Shown in pieces: positions 16,153-24,222 of a stretch of DNA of 64,000 bases. The translations under genes were made by a program, and so were the position numbers. The notes beneath the pieces are model-generated. The model saw only the letters and a list, made by a program, of their open reading frames with translations, made no database searches and was not told the origin of the DNA. Position 1 is the first letter of the stretch. The number at the start of each line of letters is the position of its first letter. Source of the DNA: Nesterenkonia lutea (lineage in GTDB: Bacteria; Actinomycetota; Actinomycetes; Actinomycetales; Micrococcaceae); assembly GCF_014873955.1 (NCBI RefSeq), contig NZ_JADBED010000001.1, positions 992,001-1,056,000 on the forward strand, read 5' to 3'.

Positions 16153-17177
16153 CACTGGATCTCCAGCATCGCGGTGTTCAGTCCGGAGCCCACGCCCATG
16201 CACAGCACCCGGTCTCCGCGCTGCAGCCGCTCGGCCTCCCGCGCGAGCGTGATCGGCAGGGAGGCAGGTCCGACGTTGCCGAGCTCGGGGTAGGTCACCG
16301 GGACCCGCTTCTTGTCCAGCTTGGCCGCCTTGACGATGGAAGAGGTGTGCAGCTGGGAGACCTGGTGCGTGATGTAGGAATCCATGGTGTCCCAGTCGAA
16401 GTGCTCGCGCGCATCGTTGAAGGCATCCATGACGAGCTCGAGGCCGCCGTCGAGCAGGCCGCGGGCATCGGTGAACATGCCGCGGTGGTCCCCGACGCAG
16501 AGCGCGTGATGCTGGGTGGCCGCCCGGGTGACGCCGCCGATGACCCGGTGGCCCTCCGGGTGCTGATCGGCGGGACCGATCACCGCCGCGGCGGCCCCGC
16601 ACCCCAGGGTCAGCGAGGCGAACTCCGCCATGAAGTCATCCCGAGAGACCATCTTCTCGAGCGAATTGATCCGCTCAACGGTGGCGTCCTGGACCTTCTT
16701 GGCGTCCTCGCCGTTGACGATCAGGACGTATCTGGCCTGCCCGGCGTCGATCATCGAGCTGGCCAGGGTGATGGCGTTGACGAATCCCAGGCAGGCATTG
16801 GTGATGTCGAAGTTCATCGCGGAGGTGGGCAGGCCCAGATCGTGGTGGATGCCGACGGCCACGGAGGGCTCCAGGTGCTCGCGGGTCACCGAGGTGTTGA
16901 TCATCATCGAGACGTCCTCCGGGGCGATCCCGGCGGCGGCCAGAGCCCTGCGTCCGGCTTCCACCGTGCCGGCCCGCACATCACCGGGGCGCGACCAGTT
17001 GCGCCGCGCCTTCACCCCGGCGACCCGGTGGAGCAGGCCCGTCGGAAGCCGCAGGCGCTTGAGCGCATCCGCCAAGCGCCTGTCGAGATCCTTGGACGTC
17101 AGGACCTCGGGCGCTTGAACCTCCGTCACGGAGAGGAGGGAAGCGTTGCGGTGATGAAAAGTCGCGTTTCCTGGCAC
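16149..17177 (-). CDS. oleA: OleA, acyl-CoA head-to-head condensing thiolase
   Basis: A 342-residue thiolase-superfamily enzyme with catalytic Cys119 (NACLGF), His271 (YITHQ) and Asn301 (ELGNVGPAS), the FabH-like triad. Glu90 and Glu93 (TREHLEPS) lie where OleA carries the glutamate that separates it from FabH. OleA joins two fatty acyl-CoAs to a 2-alkyl-3-ketoacid, the first step of long-chain olefin synthesis in Gram-positive cells such as Micrococcus. The GTG at 17177 is chosen because the family starts with GNATF-like residues and because a GATACT box lies six bases before it, implying a leaderless mRNA. An upstream in-frame ATG at 17222 is unlikely. Confidence 0.93.
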   Translation of the reverse strand: MPGNATFHHRNASLLSVTEVQAPEVLTSKDLDRRLADALKRLRLPTGLLHRVAGVKARRNWSRPGDVRAGTVEAGRRALAAAGIAPEDVSMMINTSVTREHLEPSVAVGIHHDLGLPTSAMNFDITNACLGFVNAITLASSMIDAGQARYVLIVNGEDAKKVQDATVERINSLEKMVSRDDFMAEFASLTLGCGAAAAVIGPADQHPEGHRVIGGVTRAATQHHALCVGDHRGMFTDARGLLDGGLELVMDAFNDAREHFDWDTMDSYITHQVSQLHTSSIVKAAKLDKKRVPVTYPELGNVGPASLPITLAREAERLQRGDRVLCMGVGSGLNTAMLEIQW

Positions 17178-17183
17178 CGCACC

Positions 17184-17189
17184 AGTATC
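17184..17189 (-). promoter_or_regulatory. Leaderless promoter box of the ole operon
   Basis: Minus-strand GATACT six bases before the oleA GTG. It faces the TAGCAT box of the divergent DUF5998 gene 38 bases away, so both genes share a very compact control region. Confidence 0.5.
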
Positions 17190-17226
17190 TCGTATGTGGG
17201 GCGCGCCCGCGAATCCCTGCACCGGA

Positions 17227-17232
17227 TAGCAT
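17227..17232 (+). promoter_or_regulatory. Leaderless promoter box of the DUF5998 gene
   Basis: TAGCAT followed by seven bases and the ATG at 17240. This favours that ATG over the in-frame ATG at 17231, which lies inside the box. Confidence 0.5.
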
Positions 17233-17239
17233 GTATCCC

Positions 17240-17899
17240 ATGACTTTCAGCCAGCACGGGTCCGGAGAGAAGCACCGCACGGCCGCCTCCACCTTCTCTC
17301 TGAAGGAAGCCATCGAGCGCGGCGGCTTCTATCCAGCACTGGTGCACCACACGGTCACCGAGGCGCTCGACGGCCGCGAGGCCACCCATCAGATCGTGCA
17401 TGTGGACACCCACTTCGACATGGAGGAGGTCCACCGTCACATCACCGTGGTGGCGCTGGCCGAGGACGTCGTCGTCGTCGCGCACCTCGATGACCACGAT
17501 CTGGAGGCCGAGGACGGTCCCGCCTTCGACCATGGAGATTCCCCGCACCCGCCGCGTGCGGACACCGTGGCGCGGATCTCCACCGAAGTGGTTCCGGTGA
17601 GCCGGATCCGGTCGCTGATCCTCTCCGAGGTGCACAAGCATCCGGAGCACTTCACTCCTGACCGCTCATTGGCCGAGGTCTCGTTGAACCTGACCTGGAC
17701 CGGCGGGGCACGCTTCGACACCTATCCGGCAGACTGCGGGAACCCCGAGTGCGTCGCCGATCACGGGGACACCGGCAGCTGGGTGCCCGAGGACATCACG
17801 CTGCGCATCGCCGCCACCGCCGAGGGTGACACTGCCGTGGACGAGGCACGCAGCTTCGTCCGCGCCCTGCGCCGAGCCTGCGTCAAGCACGCCCGCTGA
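17240..17899 (+). CDS. DUF5998 family protein
   Basis: A 219-residue acidic, His-rich protein of the actinobacterial DUF5998 family, recognised from its FSLKEAIERGGFYPALV opening, the DTHFD...HRHITVVAL middle and the conserved neighbour order with a phosphatase-like gene. It has no signal peptide or membrane helix. A CGNPEC segment near residue 168 has two Cys that could bind metal. The function is unknown. It is followed by the alkaline-phosphatase-superfamily gene after 17 bases, probably in one transcript. Confidence 0.82.
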   Translation: MTFSQHGSGEKHRTAASTFSLKEAIERGGFYPALVHHTVTEALDGREATHQIVHVDTHFDMEEVHRHITVVALAEDVVVVAHLDDHDLEAEDGPAFDHGDSPHPPRADTVARISTEVVPVSRIRSLILSEVHKHPEHFTPDRSLAEVSLNLTWTGGARFDTYPADCGNPECVADHGDTGSWVPEDITLRIAATAEGDTAVDEARSFVRALRRACVKHAR

Positions 17900-17916
17900 G
17901 CAGCCTCTGCGTCTCG

Positions 17917-19113
17917 ATGAGCCTTCCGCTGCCACCGCCCCCGGACTACGACGGCGCCCACCTGCGTCACGTGATGACCTCTGCCGCCGGAACCCTGGGG
18001 CTGAAGGGCTTCGAGAACCGGCTGGATCTGCCGGAGGCGGACATCACTGTGGTGCTGATGGTCGACGGGCTCGGCGACGCGCTGCTGGCGCGCTGCTCCG
18101 GTCATGCCCGATTCATCGCCTCGGCCTGGCGGCAGAGCGCCCGCTCCGCGATCCTTGACGTCGGGGTCCCGACGACGACGGCGGCCTCCCTGGCCTCGCT
18201 GGGGACCGGTGCCGCTCCCGGTGAGCACGGTCTGGTGGGCTATGACGTCCTGGCCCCCGAGCTCGATCGAGTGGTGAACATGCTCGGCGGCTGGGACCCG
18301 GACGTCGATCCCGCCCAGTGGCAGCCGCTGCCGTCCGTGCTGCGGCGAGCCGCGGCCGCCGGCGCGACGGTGCTCACCGCGTCCCGGCCGAAGTTCGCAC
18401 AGTCCCAGCTCACCCAGGCCGTGCTCGCCGGCGGAGAGTTCCTCGGCGCGGACCGCATGGATGCCCGTTTCCGGCGCACCGCCGAGTGGATCGGCGCGCA
18501 GCGGCGCGGCCCGGGTGTGGTCCGGCAGGGCCCGGCCCCGAAGCAGCTCGTCTATCTCTACGTGGACGAGCTGGACAAGACCGGTCATCGCCACGGCGTG
18601 GATTCTCCCCAGTGGCTGACCATGCTCGAGACGCTCGACGCGGAGGCAGAGCGCTTCACCACAGAGCTCGCCCGCCGCTGGGGGAGTGCGGTCTCGGTCG
18701 TGCTCACCGCGGACCACGGCATGGTCGACGTCGCAGCGGAGAATCGCATCGACTTCTCCGGGCGGCAGGATCTGCTCGAGGGCGTGCGCCATACCGGAGG
18801 GGAACCGAGACTGGTGCAGCTCTACGCCGAGTCCGGTGCTGCGGCCGAGGACATCCGCTCTGCCTGGGCCGAGGAATACGGGGAGCGCGCCTGGATCCTC
18901 ACCCGGGAGCAGGCGCTGAAAGCCGGGTGGTTCGGGCCGGTGGCAGATCGGGTCGCAGGTCGCATCGGTGACGTGCTGGTGGCCGTGCATGCCGATATCG
19001 CCCTGTACCACTGTGACCGCGTGGGCCAGGCTCCGCTGTCGATGGTGGGCCAGCATGGCTCGCTCACCGAGGCTGAACGCCGCGTGCCGCTGGTGCAGCT
19101 CAGCGGGGCATGA
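17917..19113 (+). CDS. Alkaline phosphatase superfamily protein (type I phosphodiesterase/pyrophosphatase-like)
   Basis: A 398-residue protein with the superfamily metal-site order: Asp in LMVDGLG (about residue 50), the nucleophile region VPTTTAASLAS (about 87-97), then DELDKTGHRHG (about 214), TADHGM (about 266) and a late His in VGQHGSLTEAE (about 381). These fit a type I phosphodiesterase/nucleotide pyrophosphatase or phosphonoacetate-hydrolase-like enzyme with two metal ions. There is no signal peptide, so it probably acts in the cytosol. The substrate is unknown. It is paired with the DUF5998 gene in many Micrococcales, as I recall, suggesting a shared role. Confidence 0.88.
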   Translation: MSLPLPPPPDYDGAHLRHVMTSAAGTLGLKGFENRLDLPEADITVVLMVDGLGDALLARCSGHARFIASAWRQSARSAILDVGVPTTTAASLASLGTGAAPGEHGLVGYDVLAPELDRVVNMLGGWDPDVDPAQWQPLPSVLRRAAAAGATVLTASRPKFAQSQLTQAVLAGGEFLGADRMDARFRRTAEWIGAQRRGPGVVRQGPAPKQLVYLYVDELDKTGHRHGVDSPQWLTMLETLDAEAERFTTELARRWGSAVSVVLTADHGMVDVAAENRIDFSGRQDLLEGVRHTGGEPRLVQLYAESGAAAEDIRSAWAEEYGERAWILTREQALKAGWFGPVADRVAGRIGDVLVAVHADIALYHCDRVGQAPLSMVGQHGSLTEAERRVPLVQLSGA

Positions 19114-19115
19114 CC

Positions 19116-19130
19116 GCGCCTCCGAGGCGC
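19116..19130. terminator. Short hairpin between convergent genes
   Basis: GCGCC-TCCGA-GGCGC lies two bases after the phosphatase-like gene stop and 19 bases before the sepH stop. It has a stem of five pairs only and no U tract. Confidence 0.3.
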
Positions 19131-19148
19131 AGTCAGTCGTTCCTGCGG

Positions 19149-20879
19149 TCAGTCGTTCTTGGAGCCGAAGAGGATGTCGTCCCATTTCGGCATGCTCGCC
19201 CGTCGAGCAGGAGCCTTCCGGCGCGGCCTCGCTGTGGCCCCAGACTGTTCTGTTTCTGGCCCTGTCTCGTCGTCTCGACTCGAGGCGGGGAGAGCTCCCC
19301 GCGTCTCGGCTGACCCCCGGTCGGTCCTGCCCGCAGACTCGGGATCTGCGGGTGTCTCCTCATAGGCGAAGCCCCAGGCGTCGACCGCTGCGTCCCCTGC
19401 CTCGGCACCGGCTCCTGCGGAACTGTCATCCTGGGCGCCGAGCGCTGACCGCTGTGACTCCCCGGAAGGCCGCCGCTGACCGGTCAGCGTCTGGCCGGGC
19501 GTGCGCTGGTCCGGGTTGCGCTGGCCGGGCCTCTGTTGGTCCGCGTGCACCTGGTGGTCCGGGTGCGTGTGACCCGCCTCGGTGTGCTCTGCCTCCGCAC
19601 CGTCCGACGCCTCGCCTTCGGAGTCCGGCTGGTCCTGCGGCGTCTCGCGGGGGCTCCGGCTGGGCCCGTGGTCTGTGACCGGGCGCAGCCGAGCAAGCGG
19701 AATCGTGGAGTGCTCGTCCTCAGAGTCCCGCGCAGAGTCCCGAGCCTCGTCGGGTTCGCCGGCACCCTCGCTGCTGCCTGCTGGCGCGCCATGCCCAGGC
19801 TCACCGGAGTCGTCGCTGGGGAATCTGGGGGGATCCTGGCGATTGAGCATCAGTGCGAGGCGGTCGTCAGCTTCCGCATCGGCACCGAGTCGCTGACCCC
19901 GGCGCGCGCGCAGCACCTCCAGCAGGTCCTCGTGCTCCCGCCCTTCACCGCGGGGTGCGGATTCCCCGCCGCGCCGCGAGGCGCCGGCGAAGCGTCCGTC
20001 GGAGAAATGGGCGGTGCGGTCCTGCCCGGTGCCCCCGGCCGGGGAGGAGCGATCAGCTGACGTCGCCGACGCACCCGAGGGAGCATCAGCGCCCGTGCCA
20101 GAGGCGCTGGGTGGACCCGAACGGCCGCCCGGCACCGACGCAGACCTGAGACCTGCGGTGCGGCTGGAGTCCTCCACGTTGAACGGAGTGTCCACCGCAG
20201 AGAGTCGGCGCACCCCCGGGCGGTCAGAATCGGCCGAGGAGGCCTGCGCGGAGGGAGCCAGAACGCTGAGCGATTCGGCCCAGCGGTTCGCGGCCCGCAG
20301 ATGTCGGGTCTCGGCCTGGAAGACCCATTCAGCCGGGGGCTTGAGTCCGATGCCCGGGCCGTGAGTCGCCGAGGAGTCCACGTCGAAGAGGCAGGTGATC
20401 TGCCAGAGTCCGTCCTCGCGGCGCCAGGCATCCCAGTTCACGGTGGAGAGGTCCACGTCCATCGCACGGAGGCGGACCTTGACCATGGCCTCCAGCGTGG
20501 CCGGGGCGTCGCCGAAGGCCACACGGTGAGACTCAGCCGCGGAGGCGGCGGCGATCTGTGTGGTCCGCGCCCGCTGGGCCATATAGGCACGTTCGGCCTG
20601 CACCGGGCCCGCGTAGCGCTGGACATGTGCCATGGTGAGACCAGAGGCGGCGACCACCTGGTCCACAGTGGCGCCGGAGCGCAGCCGGGACTGGATCTCG
20701 CGCGGGGTCAGGGGGTTCGTGGAGGCGTCGGTCCCGGACGGTCGGACAGAGGGTCTCGCCGCAGCCTGACGAAGAGCCTCGTCCACTGGCAGCGCGAACT
20801 CGTGACCAGAGTCGTCGGAGAGGATCAGCTGCGGCTCGCCGTCCCCTTCGTCGACCCCGACGATGCGCAGGTGCTGCAT
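19149..20879 (-). CDS. sepH: Septation protein SepH
   Basis: A 576-residue protein. The N-terminal 180 residues are the DUF3071 domain (MQHLRIVGVDEGDG..., LTPREIQSRLRSG, a helix-turn-helix-like VDQVVAASGLTMAHVQRYAGP), and the extreme C-terminus carries the WDDILFG motif typical of the family. In Streptomyces and mycobacteria SepH binds FtsZ and promotes its assembly at the division site. The linker between about 220 and 560 is long, charged and disordered, with a repetitive Gln/Pro/Arg/Asp/His stretch; the whole is much longer than the roughly 300-350 residues usual for the family. The ATG at 20879 has a GAGGAAG site; upstream in-frame starts do not. Confidence 0.9.
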   Translation of the reverse strand: MQHLRIVGVDEGDGEPQLILSDDSGHEFALPVDEALRQAAARPSVRPSGTDASTNPLTPREIQSRLRSGATVDQVVAASGLTMAHVQRYAGPVQAERAYMAQRARTTQIAAASAAESHRVAFGDAPATLEAMVKVRLRAMDVDLSTVNWDAWRREDGLWQITCLFDVDSSATHGPGIGLKPPAEWVFQAETRHLRAANRWAESLSVLAPSAQASSADSDRPGVRRLSAVDTPFNVEDSSRTAGLRSASVPGGRSGPPSASGTGADAPSGASATSADRSSPAGGTGQDRTAHFSDGRFAGASRRGGESAPRGEGREHEDLLEVLRARRGQRLGADAEADDRLALMLNRQDPPRFPSDDSGEPGHGAPAGSSEGAGEPDEARDSARDSEDEHSTIPLARLRPVTDHGPSRSPRETPQDQPDSEGEASDGAEAEHTEAGHTHPDHQVHADQQRPGQRNPDQRTPGQTLTGQRRPSGESQRSALGAQDDSSAGAGAEAGDAAVDAWGFAYEETPADPESAGRTDRGSAETRGALPASSRDDETGPETEQSGATARPRRKAPARRASMPKWDDILFGSKND

Positions 20880-21258
20880 TTGGGCTTCCTCCGAAGAACG
20901 AGCTGGTGGCTGTTCGGGCCACTGTATCGCGGGGAGGATCAAAACCTGCCGCACTGCTCAACCACTCCTGGAAGGATTATTGCCCAGCGGCGGTTCTCAT
21001 GACATTGTGTGGTTCCTGCTCGGAGCGCCCATGCGCCGGGGAGTGTCAGCCCAGGGCTCAACCGATGGACAGGATTTGGTCCTGCGATCCGGATGGGACA
21101 CAATCTGTCCGACCAGAATTTCCCACGTGTTCTGTGGAGCGGGCGTGAGCTCGAGCCGACAGGGGCCACGCCACAGGGAAATCGCGCTCAATCAGCTTCA
21201 CCAGAAGCCGTTCGTCGAGCGCTTCGACCACGAGAAACCGGAGTGTGGAGCACCTCTT
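20880..21258. other. 379-nt intergenic region between sepH and the DUF4193 gene
   Basis: No convincing gene. Short open frames here lack ribosome sites and family features. It must hold the divergent promoters of sepH and the DUF4193 gene. TTGGTC (21076-21081), 17 bases, then CACAAT (21099-21104) resembles a vegetative promoter for the plus strand, which would give a leader of about 145 nt. Confidence 0.6.
21076..21110 (+). promoter_or_regulatory. Probable promoter with overlapping palindrome, DUF4193 gene
   Basis: TTGGTC and CACAAT are spaced by 17 bases. The inverted repeat GGACA-CAATC-TGTCC (21096-21110) overlaps the -10 box. The half-sites are the same as in the palindrome over the DUF3099 promoter, though the centre is two bases shorter. 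Confidence 0.4.
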
Positions 21259-21558
21259 ATGGCAACTGACTACGACGCGCCGCGGAAGAATGACGACGAG
21301 ACCAGTGAAGACTCCATCGAGGAGCTGAAGAACCGGAACACCTCGCGGCAGTCCTCTGTGGTGGACGAGGATGAGACGGAGGCGGCGGAAGGGTTCGAGC
21401 TTCCCGGAGCCGATCTCTCCGATGAGGAGCTGCAGGTCCGCGTGCTGCCCGCGCAGTCTGATGAGTTCACCTGCTCATCCTGCTTCCTGGTGCGGCACCG
21501 CTCCCAGGTGGCCCGTGAAGAGAACGGGATGTTCTTCTGCAAGGACTGCGAGGGCTGA
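21259..21558 (+). CDS. DUF4193 family zinc-ribbon protein
   Basis: A 99-residue protein of the actinobacterial DUF4193 family (Rv2699c-like). The N-terminal two thirds are acidic; the C-terminus has two Cys pairs, CSSC and CKDC, about 21 residues apart (TCSSCFLVRHRSQV...FFCKDCEG), forming a zinc ribbon. The ATG at 21259 has GGAG nine bases upstream. Its role is unknown. In Mycobacterium tuberculosis the same family lies beside dut and a DUF3093 gene, as here. It converges with the DUF3093 gene. Confidence 0.88.
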   Translation: MATDYDAPRKNDDETSEDSIEELKNRNTSRQSSVVDEDETEAAEGFELPGADLSDEELQVRVLPAQSDEFTCSSCFLVRHRSQVAREENGMFFCKDCEG

Positions 21559-21633
21559 TCCGCGCCGGCCGCGGCGGCTGACCCCGCCTGGTCCTTGACG
21601 TGTGGACATGAGACCGGTCCCAGCCGGCCGGGC

Positions 21634-22155
21634 TCACTCGAAACTGACGCCGTGCTCCTGCACGGGCTCTTCGGAGCCCAGTGCTGAGAGCACGGCGTTC
21701 GGCTTTCTGGTGGAGAAGATCCAGTAGGGAGTCGCGTCCCGGGGGTCGAGGATCTGCACGGTCACCACAGAGTCGGTCCAGCCCCGGATGCACTGGTAGG
21801 AACTCGCGTCGAAGCCCGGTCCCAGCTGTTCACGCGCGGCATCGCCGCTGTGCGCGACGATCCGGCCCAGGTGGATCCGCTGAATCCGGGCCCGCCCCAC
21901 GCGCAGCCACTCGGGGGTGACCTCGATGGTGGGGGTGGTGATGACCAGTCCGAAGACCACGAGCGCAATACCGATGATCGCGGTGAGCAGCCCGAACGTG
22001 ATGCTGATCGGGAAGAAGATCAGCGAGATCGAGGCTCCCAGCAGGATTCCCGCCACCCAGAGCCACCAGGCGGGCCACAGCTTCTCGGTGTAGACCGGCA
22101 CCTGCTCCGTCTGGGAAGAGGAAGCATCGGCACTCATACCACTCGTGTCACTCAT
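21634..22155 (-). CDS. DUF3093 family membrane protein
   Basis: A 173-residue protein with two close transmembrane helices at about 28-48 and 52-72 (WPAWWLWVAGILLG and FGLLTAIIGIALVVFGLVI), followed by a soluble domain with the DUF3093 segments TPEWLRVGRARI and YQCIRGWTDSVVTV. The N-terminus is low in complexity. The function is unknown. The ATG at 22155 is chosen over an upstream in-frame ATG at 22227 that would overlap the dut promoter. It is divergent from dut, the usual arrangement around dut in actinobacteria. Confidence 0.86.
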   Translation of the reverse strand: MSDTSGMSADASSSQTEQVPVYTEKLWPAWWLWVAGILLGASISLIFFPISITFGLLTAIIGIALVVFGLVITTPTIEVTPEWLRVGRARIQRIHLGRIVAHSGDAAREQLGPGFDASSYQCIRGWTDSVVTVQILDPRDATPYWIFSTRKPNAVLSALGSEEPVQEHGVSFE

Positions 22156-22203
22156 GACACCATCGTCGCATGTCCGGCGGAGCAGTCCAGTCGAGCCCAG
22201 CGG

Positions 22204-22209
22204 TAGACT
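22204..22209 (+). promoter_or_regulatory. Leaderless promoter box of dut
   Basis: TAGACT, seven bases, then the GTG start at 22217. The longer in-frame start at 22145 would lie upstream of this box and in the promoter region of the divergent gene. Confidence 0.6.
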
Positions 22210-22216
22210 CGGGGCT

Positions 22217-22657
22217 GTGAATCGCATCTCAGTGCCCGTCAGACAGCTGGATCCCGGACTCAGCCTGCCCCACTACGCTCATGCCGGTGATGCCGGCGCA
22301 GATCTGCTCAGTGCAGAGCAGTTCACCCTGGAACCCGGCGAGCGTCGCCTGATCGGCACCGGCGTCGCCCTCGCGCTGCCGGTCGGCTGGGTCGGTCTGG
22401 TCCATCCGCGCAGCGGACTGGCGGCCCGCCACGGCGTCACGGTGCTCAACGCCCCGGGAACGGTGGATGCTGGGTATCGTGGAGAACTCAAGGTATGCCT
22501 GCTCAACACGGACCGGGATGAGGCGGTGCACTTCGAACGCGGAGACCGGATCGCGCAGCTGATCCTGCAGCGAGTGGACCAGGCCGAGTTCATCCCCGTC
22601 GAGGAGCTGGACGCCAGTGACCGCGGTGCCGACGGCTTCGGCTCCACCGGGCGCTAG
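22217..22657 (+). CDS. dut: dUTP diphosphatase
   Basis: A 146-residue trimeric-type dUTPase with all five motifs: AGDAGADLLS, HPRSGLAARHGV, GTVDAGYRGELKV, ERGDRIAQL and the C-terminal RGADGFGSTGR. It hydrolyses dUTP to dUMP and pyrophosphate, keeping uracil out of DNA and supplying dUMP for dTMP synthesis. The GTG at 22217 follows a TAGACT box by seven bases, so the mRNA is probably leaderless. It is followed by DUF3710 and DUF3159 genes at short spacing, probably one operon. Confidence 0.96.
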   Translation: MNRISVPVRQLDPGLSLPHYAHAGDAGADLLSAEQFTLEPGERRLIGTGVALALPVGWVGLVHPRSGLAARHGVTVLNAPGTVDAGYRGELKVCLLNTDRDEAVHFERGDRIAQLILQRVDQAEFIPVEELDASDRGADGFGSTGR

Positions 22658-22687
22658 ACCAGCCGAGAACCTACCAGGAGGACAGGC

Positions 22688-23500
22688 ATGCTCTTCGGCA
22701 AGAAGAAGACAGCAGCAAAACAGGCGGCCCCCGAGTCGACCGCGTCAACGACAACGGTCCCGAGCCCCGCATCGGAGCCCCCCTCGGTCGCGTCCCCAGC
22801 CTCGGCCGGGACCGATTCCCCGACCACTGGATCGGTGACTTCGAGCGCCGACTCCGGCGCGGCGACGCCCCAACCAGTGCTGCACGGACCCCGTGACTTC
22901 AGCGAGCTGGAGTCGAAAAAGGGGTACCTCGACTTCGGTGCGCTGCTGATCCCGGCGGCGAAGAATCAACAGGTGCGCCTGGACATCGATCAGAAGACCA
23001 AGCGCGTGGTGGCGCTGACCATCATGGTCGAGCAGGCCAGCATCCAGGTCCAGCCCTTCTCGGCGCCCAAGTCCGGCGGCACCTGGAACGAGGTGCTCGA
23101 ACAGATCAAAGACTCCGTGATCAAGCAGAACGGCAAGGTCAAGGAGGTCGACGGACGCTTCGGGAAGGAGCTGGCGGCGAGGGTGCCGACCGTGCTCAAA
23201 GATGGCCGCAAGGGCTGGCGCGTGGCCCGATTCATCGGATTCGAGGGGCCCCGCTGGTTCCTGCGCGGCGTGGTGGGTGGCCGCGGAGCCATCGACGCCT
23301 CGGCGGCCCGAGCCGTGGAGGAGCTGTTCTCCAAGATCGTCGTCGTCCGCGGCGATGACCCGCTGCCGCCTCGGGAGCTGCTGCGGCTGCAGCCCCCGGA
23401 AGGTGCCAAGCGGGTGGTGGTCCCGCGCAACCGCGCAGAGCGCCGCGACGACTCTCCCAGCCCCAACCCAGCGGCAGCACCGGTCAGCGATGACACCTGA
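22688..23500 (+). CDS. DUF3710 family protein
   Basis: A 270-residue soluble protein of the actinobacterial DUF3710 family, recognised by YLDFGALLIPA near residue 80, the GTWNEVLEQIKDSV region and GPRWFLRGVVGG. The first 70 residues are Ala/Ser/Pro/Thr-rich and probably disordered after a basic FGKKK opening. The function is unknown. AGGAGG precedes the ATG at good spacing. It lies 30 bases after dut and overlaps the DUF3159 gene by 11 bases. Confidence 0.88.
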   Translation: MLFGKKKTAAKQAAPESTASTTTVPSPASEPPSVASPASAGTDSPTTGSVTSSADSGAATPQPVLHGPRDFSELESKKGYLDFGALLIPAAKNQQVRLDIDQKTKRVVALTIMVEQASIQVQPFSAPKSGGTWNEVLEQIKDSVIKQNGKVKEVDGRFGKELAARVPTVLKDGRKGWRVARFIGFEGPRWFLRGVVGGRGAIDASAARAVEELFSKIVVVRGDDPLPPRELLRLQPPEGAKRVVVPRNRAERRDDSPSPNPAAAPVSDDT

Positions 23501-24215
23501 GCCGGACGGAGCTCGCCGAGCACCCCAGACCTCCCGGGACGAGGAGATGCAGCTGAGGAGCGCCGCCGGTTCCAGGGTGAAGACCAGCTCCGACGGCTCA
23601 CTGGATGTGCTGGCATCTGTCGGCGGAGTGCGCGGTCTCGTGGAGAGCTCGCTGCCCGCCGTGGTGTTCCTGGTGGCGTTCCTGATCACCGAGGAGCTCG
23701 TGCCCTCGCTGATCGGCTCGGTGGCGGTCGGGCTGGCGTTCGCCCTCGCCCGACTCGTGCAGAAGGGCTCCCTGGTGCAGTCCCTGGCGGGACTGGCGGG
23801 CATCCTGATCTGCGCGCTGGTCGCGTACCGCTCCGGGGACGCCCGTGACTTCTACGCCTGGGGCTTCTTGATCAACGCCGGCTATCTGCTGGCTTTCATC
23901 GTCTCGATCCTGGTCAGGTGGCCGTTCCTCGGTCTGCTCTTCGGGATCGTGCGCGGCGAGGGACTTGATTGGCGCAAGGATCCGGTGCGCCGTCGAAGGT
24001 ACGCCCTCGCCACCTGGATCCTGGTCGCCGTGCCGGGGGCGCGCCTTCTGGTGCAGGCCCCGCTCTACCTCGCCGACGACGTCGCGGGGCTGGGCACCGC
24101 CCGGCTGGTCATGGGCATCCCCCTCTACGCGCTGGCGCTGTGGGTGGGATGGATGATCACACGTCCTGCGGCGGCGCCCGCAGTCGGACCACTGGAGACC
24201 GAGAGGAATCGCTGA
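23490..24215 (+). CDS. DUF3159 family membrane protein
   Basis: A 241-residue integral membrane protein with about six helices (about 45-62, 65-85, 90-110, 120-145, 170-190 and 205-225) and the DUF3159 features GGVRGLVESSLPAVVF and GIVRGEGLDWR. The function is unknown; it is conserved next to DUF3710 in actinobacteria. The ATG at 23490 lies inside the end of the DUF3710 gene (11-base overlap). Longer in-frame starts upstream are shadows of that gene. Confidence 0.86.
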   Translation: MTPEPDGARRAPQTSRDEEMQLRSAAGSRVKTSSDGSLDVLASVGGVRGLVESSLPAVVFLVAFLITEELVPSLIGSVAVGLAFALARLVQKGSLVQSLAGLAGILICALVAYRSGDARDFYAWGFLINAGYLLAFIVSILVRWPFLGLLFGIVRGEGLDWRKDPVRRRRYALATWILVAVPGARLLVQAPLYLADDVAGLGTARLVMGIPLYALALWVGWMITRPAAAPAVGPLETERNR

Positions 24216-24222
24216 GGCCGTC

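Noticed and set aside
13372..16602. OleBC read from an upstream start at 16602
   Set aside because: The extra 150 codons lie within oleA in another frame and are Arg/Gly-rich noise. The GTG overlapping the oleA stop is the fitting start.
20951..20971. A third copy of the hairpin repeat near CTCAACCACTCCTGGAAGG
   Set aside because: The resemblance covers about 18 bases with an insertion, and no matching upstream arm is present, so it is probably chance.
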